DNA from: an uncultured bacterium
Lineage (GTDB): Bacteria > Gemmatimonadota > Gemmatimonadetes > Palauibacterales > KS3-K002
Length of the DNA stretch: 8,220 nt
Assembly: GCA_947581845.1 (NCBI GenBank)
Contig: CANPVY010000089.1
Coordinates: 1-8,220, forward strand
Direction of reading: 5' to 3'
The notes under the pieces were generated by a model. That model searched no databases and was not told where the DNA came from. It was given only the letters and a program-made list of their open reading frames with translations. Made by a program: the position numbers and the translations under genes. This document shows positions 6,956 through 8,220 of this stretch, piece by piece; positions within the stretch are counted from its first letter, which is position 1, and each line of letters starts with the position of its first letter.

Positions 6956-7029
6956 GTAGCGATCACGTAACCGATCAGGTAGCGCTTCTCCCTATCATGT
7001 AAACGATCATGTAAACGATCATGTAGATG
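6951..7029. repeat. Cluster of six 12-bp-type tandem repeats
   Basis: The units read along the plus strand are ATCACGTAGCG (6951, 11 nt), ATCACGTAACCG (6962), ATCAGGTAGCGC (6974), an 8-nt interruption TTCTCCCT (6986-6993), then ATCATGTAAACG (6994), ATCATGTAAACG (7006, identical) and ATCATGTAGATG (7018). A degenerate partial unit, ATCACTT, follows at 7030. The consensus is roughly ATCAYGTARMCG. The core is AT-richer than its surroundings and contains GATC and ATCATGAT-like half-sites. The spacing of about one helical turn would place each unit on the same DNA face. Regulator binding, a slippage-expanded array, or a scar at a rearrangement point are all possible. Confidence 0.75.
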
Positions 7030-7076
7030 ATCACTTCGGTGCGGCACCACGACACGGCCCGGTCATCCGCCAGCGG

Positions 7077-7139
7077 GCATGGCGAAGATGGAGTCGTCGG
7101 CTGTGCGACTAGAAGCGGGCGTCGCAGACTTCGCCCTGC
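7077..7139. repeat. 63-nt imperfect inverted repeat
   Basis: The left arm GCATGGCGAAG (7077-7087) and the right arm CTTCGCCCTGC (7129-7139) pair at 10 of 11 positions, with one T/C mismatch. Inside the 41-nt loop a second hairpin forms between AGTCG (7092-7096) and CGACT (7106-7110). Transcribed, this would be a two-level stem structure about 130 nt upstream of the beta-propeller start. No T tract follows at once, so a terminator is unlikely. Confidence 0.45.
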
Positions 7140-7254
7140 AAAGTTAAGATCTACAAGGCCGATTCGTTGCTGTGTGCCCTGCAGGCCGGGCCAACCATAG
7201 GGCCGGATGCATGCGTCAAACAGATGGATGTTGCAGCGATCAGCCCAACTACCC

Positions 7255-7260
7255 GAGAGG
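7255..7260 (+). promoter_or_regulatory. Strong ribosome binding site fixing a GTG start
   Basis: GAGAGG ends 6 nt before GTG 7267, an ideal Shine-Dalgarno distance. The in-frame ATG at 7282 has AGG directly against it with no spacer, so the GTG is the better start for the beta-propeller lipoprotein. Confidence 0.65.
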
Positions 7261-7266
7261 CCTCTC

Positions 7267-8220
7267 GTGACCTACGACAGGATGCCGAGTTCTACGCTCT
7301 CCAGGTTCCTGCCGGCGTTGTTTGGCGCCGCGCTGATGGGATGCGCCCGTACGGGCGGACCGGCCGCGCACGAATGGTACGCGGTCTATGACACGATCGG
7401 CGACACAGTCGTCGTGCGGACGGAAGCCGGCAGCGTGTGGGGCGACACGGCCGAGCTGGTCGCCGATCTGAGGATCGGCGAGTTCGAGGGTGCGGACGAA
7501 TACATGTTCGGCCGGATTCGATCCCTGGCGGTGGCCCCGGACGGCTGCATTTATGTCTTCGACAGTCACGCTAAGGAACTGCGGAAATACGGGCCCGACG
7601 GTGCGTATCTGGGAACGTTCGGGCATGAAGGCGGCGGCCCCGGCGAGTACAAACGTCCCGACGCCGGCCTCGCCGTCCTGCCGGACGGCCGGGTCCTGCT
7701 CCGCGATCCCGGGAACGCGCGCATCAGCGTGTTCGCGCCCGACGGCGAGTTCCTCGACAGCTGGCGCATCCGCGGCGGCTTCAACACCTCCAACCCACTC
7801 CCCGTCGACAGCGCCGGTAACGCCTACGTGTTCCTGCTCCTCAACTACGAGGGGGATGTGACCGACTGGCAATTTGGGCTGGTACGTTACGACTCCGCCG
7901 GCGTTCCAGGCGACACTATCGCGGGGCCGAAGTGGGACTTCGAGGAGCCTCAGCTCGTCGCCAGACACGTCGAGGGTGACGACCAGAGCACGTCGGTCAA
8001 CTCGGTGCCCTTCTCACCGCAACAGGAGTGGACGTTCAGCCCGCTGGGCTACACGGTGGGCGGCGTCTCGACGCGCTATGCATTCGACCTCTTCATCGCG
8101 CCCGACCACACACTCCGGATTGAGCGCGTCAACTGGCAGCCGGCCCCCGTTCTGCCCAACGAGAAGGCAGAGCGGGAGCGCATCATGACCGCCAACATGC
8201 GGCAGACCGAGCCCGGCTGG
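7267..8220 (+). CDS. Beta-propeller (NHL-like) lipoprotein, C-terminus cut by window edge
   Basis: The 318 residues present begin with a signal peptide ending in a lipobox, AALMGC, with Cys26 (numbered from the GTG start), so the protein is expected to be lipid-anchored in the envelope. The rest is built of short beta-blade repeats: SLAVAPDGCIYVFDSHAKEL with KYGPDGAYLGTFG, then GLAVLPDGRVLLRDPGNARI with VFAPDGEFLDSW, then PVDSAGNAYVF with VRYDSAGVPGDTI. The PDG-x-hydrophobic-x-D pattern and the GHEGGGPGEYKRP turn are typical of NHL/6-bladed beta-propeller lipoproteins that are numerous in Gemmatimonadota. No catalytic motif is visible. A binding or scaffold role is plausible, but the ligand is unknown. 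ATG 7282 is the alternative start and leaves the lipobox intact. The reading frame is open to the last base and the stop codon lies beyond the window. No operon partner is visible. Confidence 0.85.
   Translation, partial: MTYDRMPSSTLSRFLPALFGAALMGCARTGGPAAHEWYAVYDTIGDTVVVRTEAGSVWGDTAELVADLRIGEFEGADEYMFGRIRSLAVAPDGCIYVFDSHAKELRKYGPDGAYLGTFGHEGGGPGEYKRPDAGLAVLPDGRVLLRDPGNARISVFAPDGEFLDSWRIRGGFNTSNPLPVDSAGNAYVFLLLNYEGDVTDWQFGLVRYDSAGVPGDTIAGPKWDFEEPQLVARHVEGDDQSTSVNSVPFSPQQEWTFSPLGYTVGGVSTRYAFDLFIAPDHTLRIERVNWQPAPVLPNEKAERERIMTANMRQTEPGW

Larger units (their letters stand above)
6956..7266. other. 311-nt intergenic region with repeats and an inverted repeat
   Basis: This gap separates the minus-strand remnant from the plus-strand beta-propeller gene and must contain the latter's promoter. 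Its left third is the 12-bp repeat cluster. The middle holds the 63-nt imperfect inverted repeat at 7077-7139. From 7140 to 7254 I see no clear element: TAAGAT at 7145-7150 is a fair -10, but the sequence at the matching -35 position (TCGCAG) is poor. An in-frame ATG at 7228 could extend the downstream gene but has no ribosome site. Confidence 0.5.

Noticed and set aside
6951..7029. Possible CRISPR array
   Set aside because: The units are about 12 nt, directly adjacent and without unique spacers, and no cas gene is present.
6951..7029. Possible replication origin iterons or DnaA boxes
   Set aside because: The units do not match the DnaA box consensus (TTATNCACA), and no replication gene or strong AT-rich unwinding region is nearby.
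7249..7968. 239-codon minus-strand open frame opposite the beta-propeller gene
   Set aside because: The plus-strand frame has a lipobox, a strong ribosome site and repeated PDG blades. The minus frame has none of these.

Overview
This is a GC-rich bacterial window with four complete, well-supported genes, one short complete ORF that looks like a gene remnant, and a partial gene at each edge. Gemmatimonadota or a similar Gram-negative soil or sediment phylum is my best guess. The reasons are a lipoprotein of the '6-bladed beta-propeller' type, an orphan piece resembling the C-terminus of a VPS10/BNR-type glycosyl hydrolase, an exported GH20 hexosaminidase with a lipobox, and the overall protein style. 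This is an impression from family composition and was not tested by a search.

Left part, minus strand, read right to left. A GH20 beta-N-acetylhexosaminidase lipoprotein (1521-3593) overlaps by 14 nt a sugar-phosphate-type nucleotidyltransferase (584-1534). After a 177-nt gap comes the N-terminal part of a multi-pass membrane protein (1-406), which runs off the window and resembles the membrane sensor region of GGDEF-type signalling proteins. The first two genes suggest a route from released amino sugar to an activated nucleotide sugar. The sugar 1-kinase that would connect them is not visible here.

Middle part, plus strand. A 184-nt divergent spacer (3594-3777) separates the GH20 gene from a likely two-gene operon: a YcbB/LdtD-like L,D-transpeptidase (3778-5478) and, 39 nt later, an exported zinc M15-family (DUF882/MepK-like) peptidase (5518-6513). 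The pair repeats the E. coli ldtD-mepK arrangement, in which one enzyme makes 3-3 peptidoglycan cross-links and the other cuts them. The peptidase has a near-perfect EF-hand/dockerin-type calcium loop lying between its zinc-binding motifs. With the hexosaminidase and nucleotidyltransferase next door, the window reads as a cell-envelope remodelling and amino-sugar salvage neighbourhood. That is an inference from context.

Right part. A minus-strand 130-codon ORF (6563-6955) resembles the C-terminal tail of VPS10/BNR-type glycosyl hydrolases and is probably a gene remnant. Its start abuts a cluster of six 12-bp-type tandem repeats (6951-7029) and a 63-nt imperfect inverted repeat (7077-7139). 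A beta-propeller (NHL-like) lipoprotein gene then starts at a GTG with a strong ribosome binding site (7267) and runs off the right edge. I saw no rRNA, tRNA, CRISPR array, transposase or phage gene. The most unusual items are the calcium loop inside the peptidase, the 12-bp repeat cluster beside the gene remnant, and the apparent CTG start of the left-edge gene.
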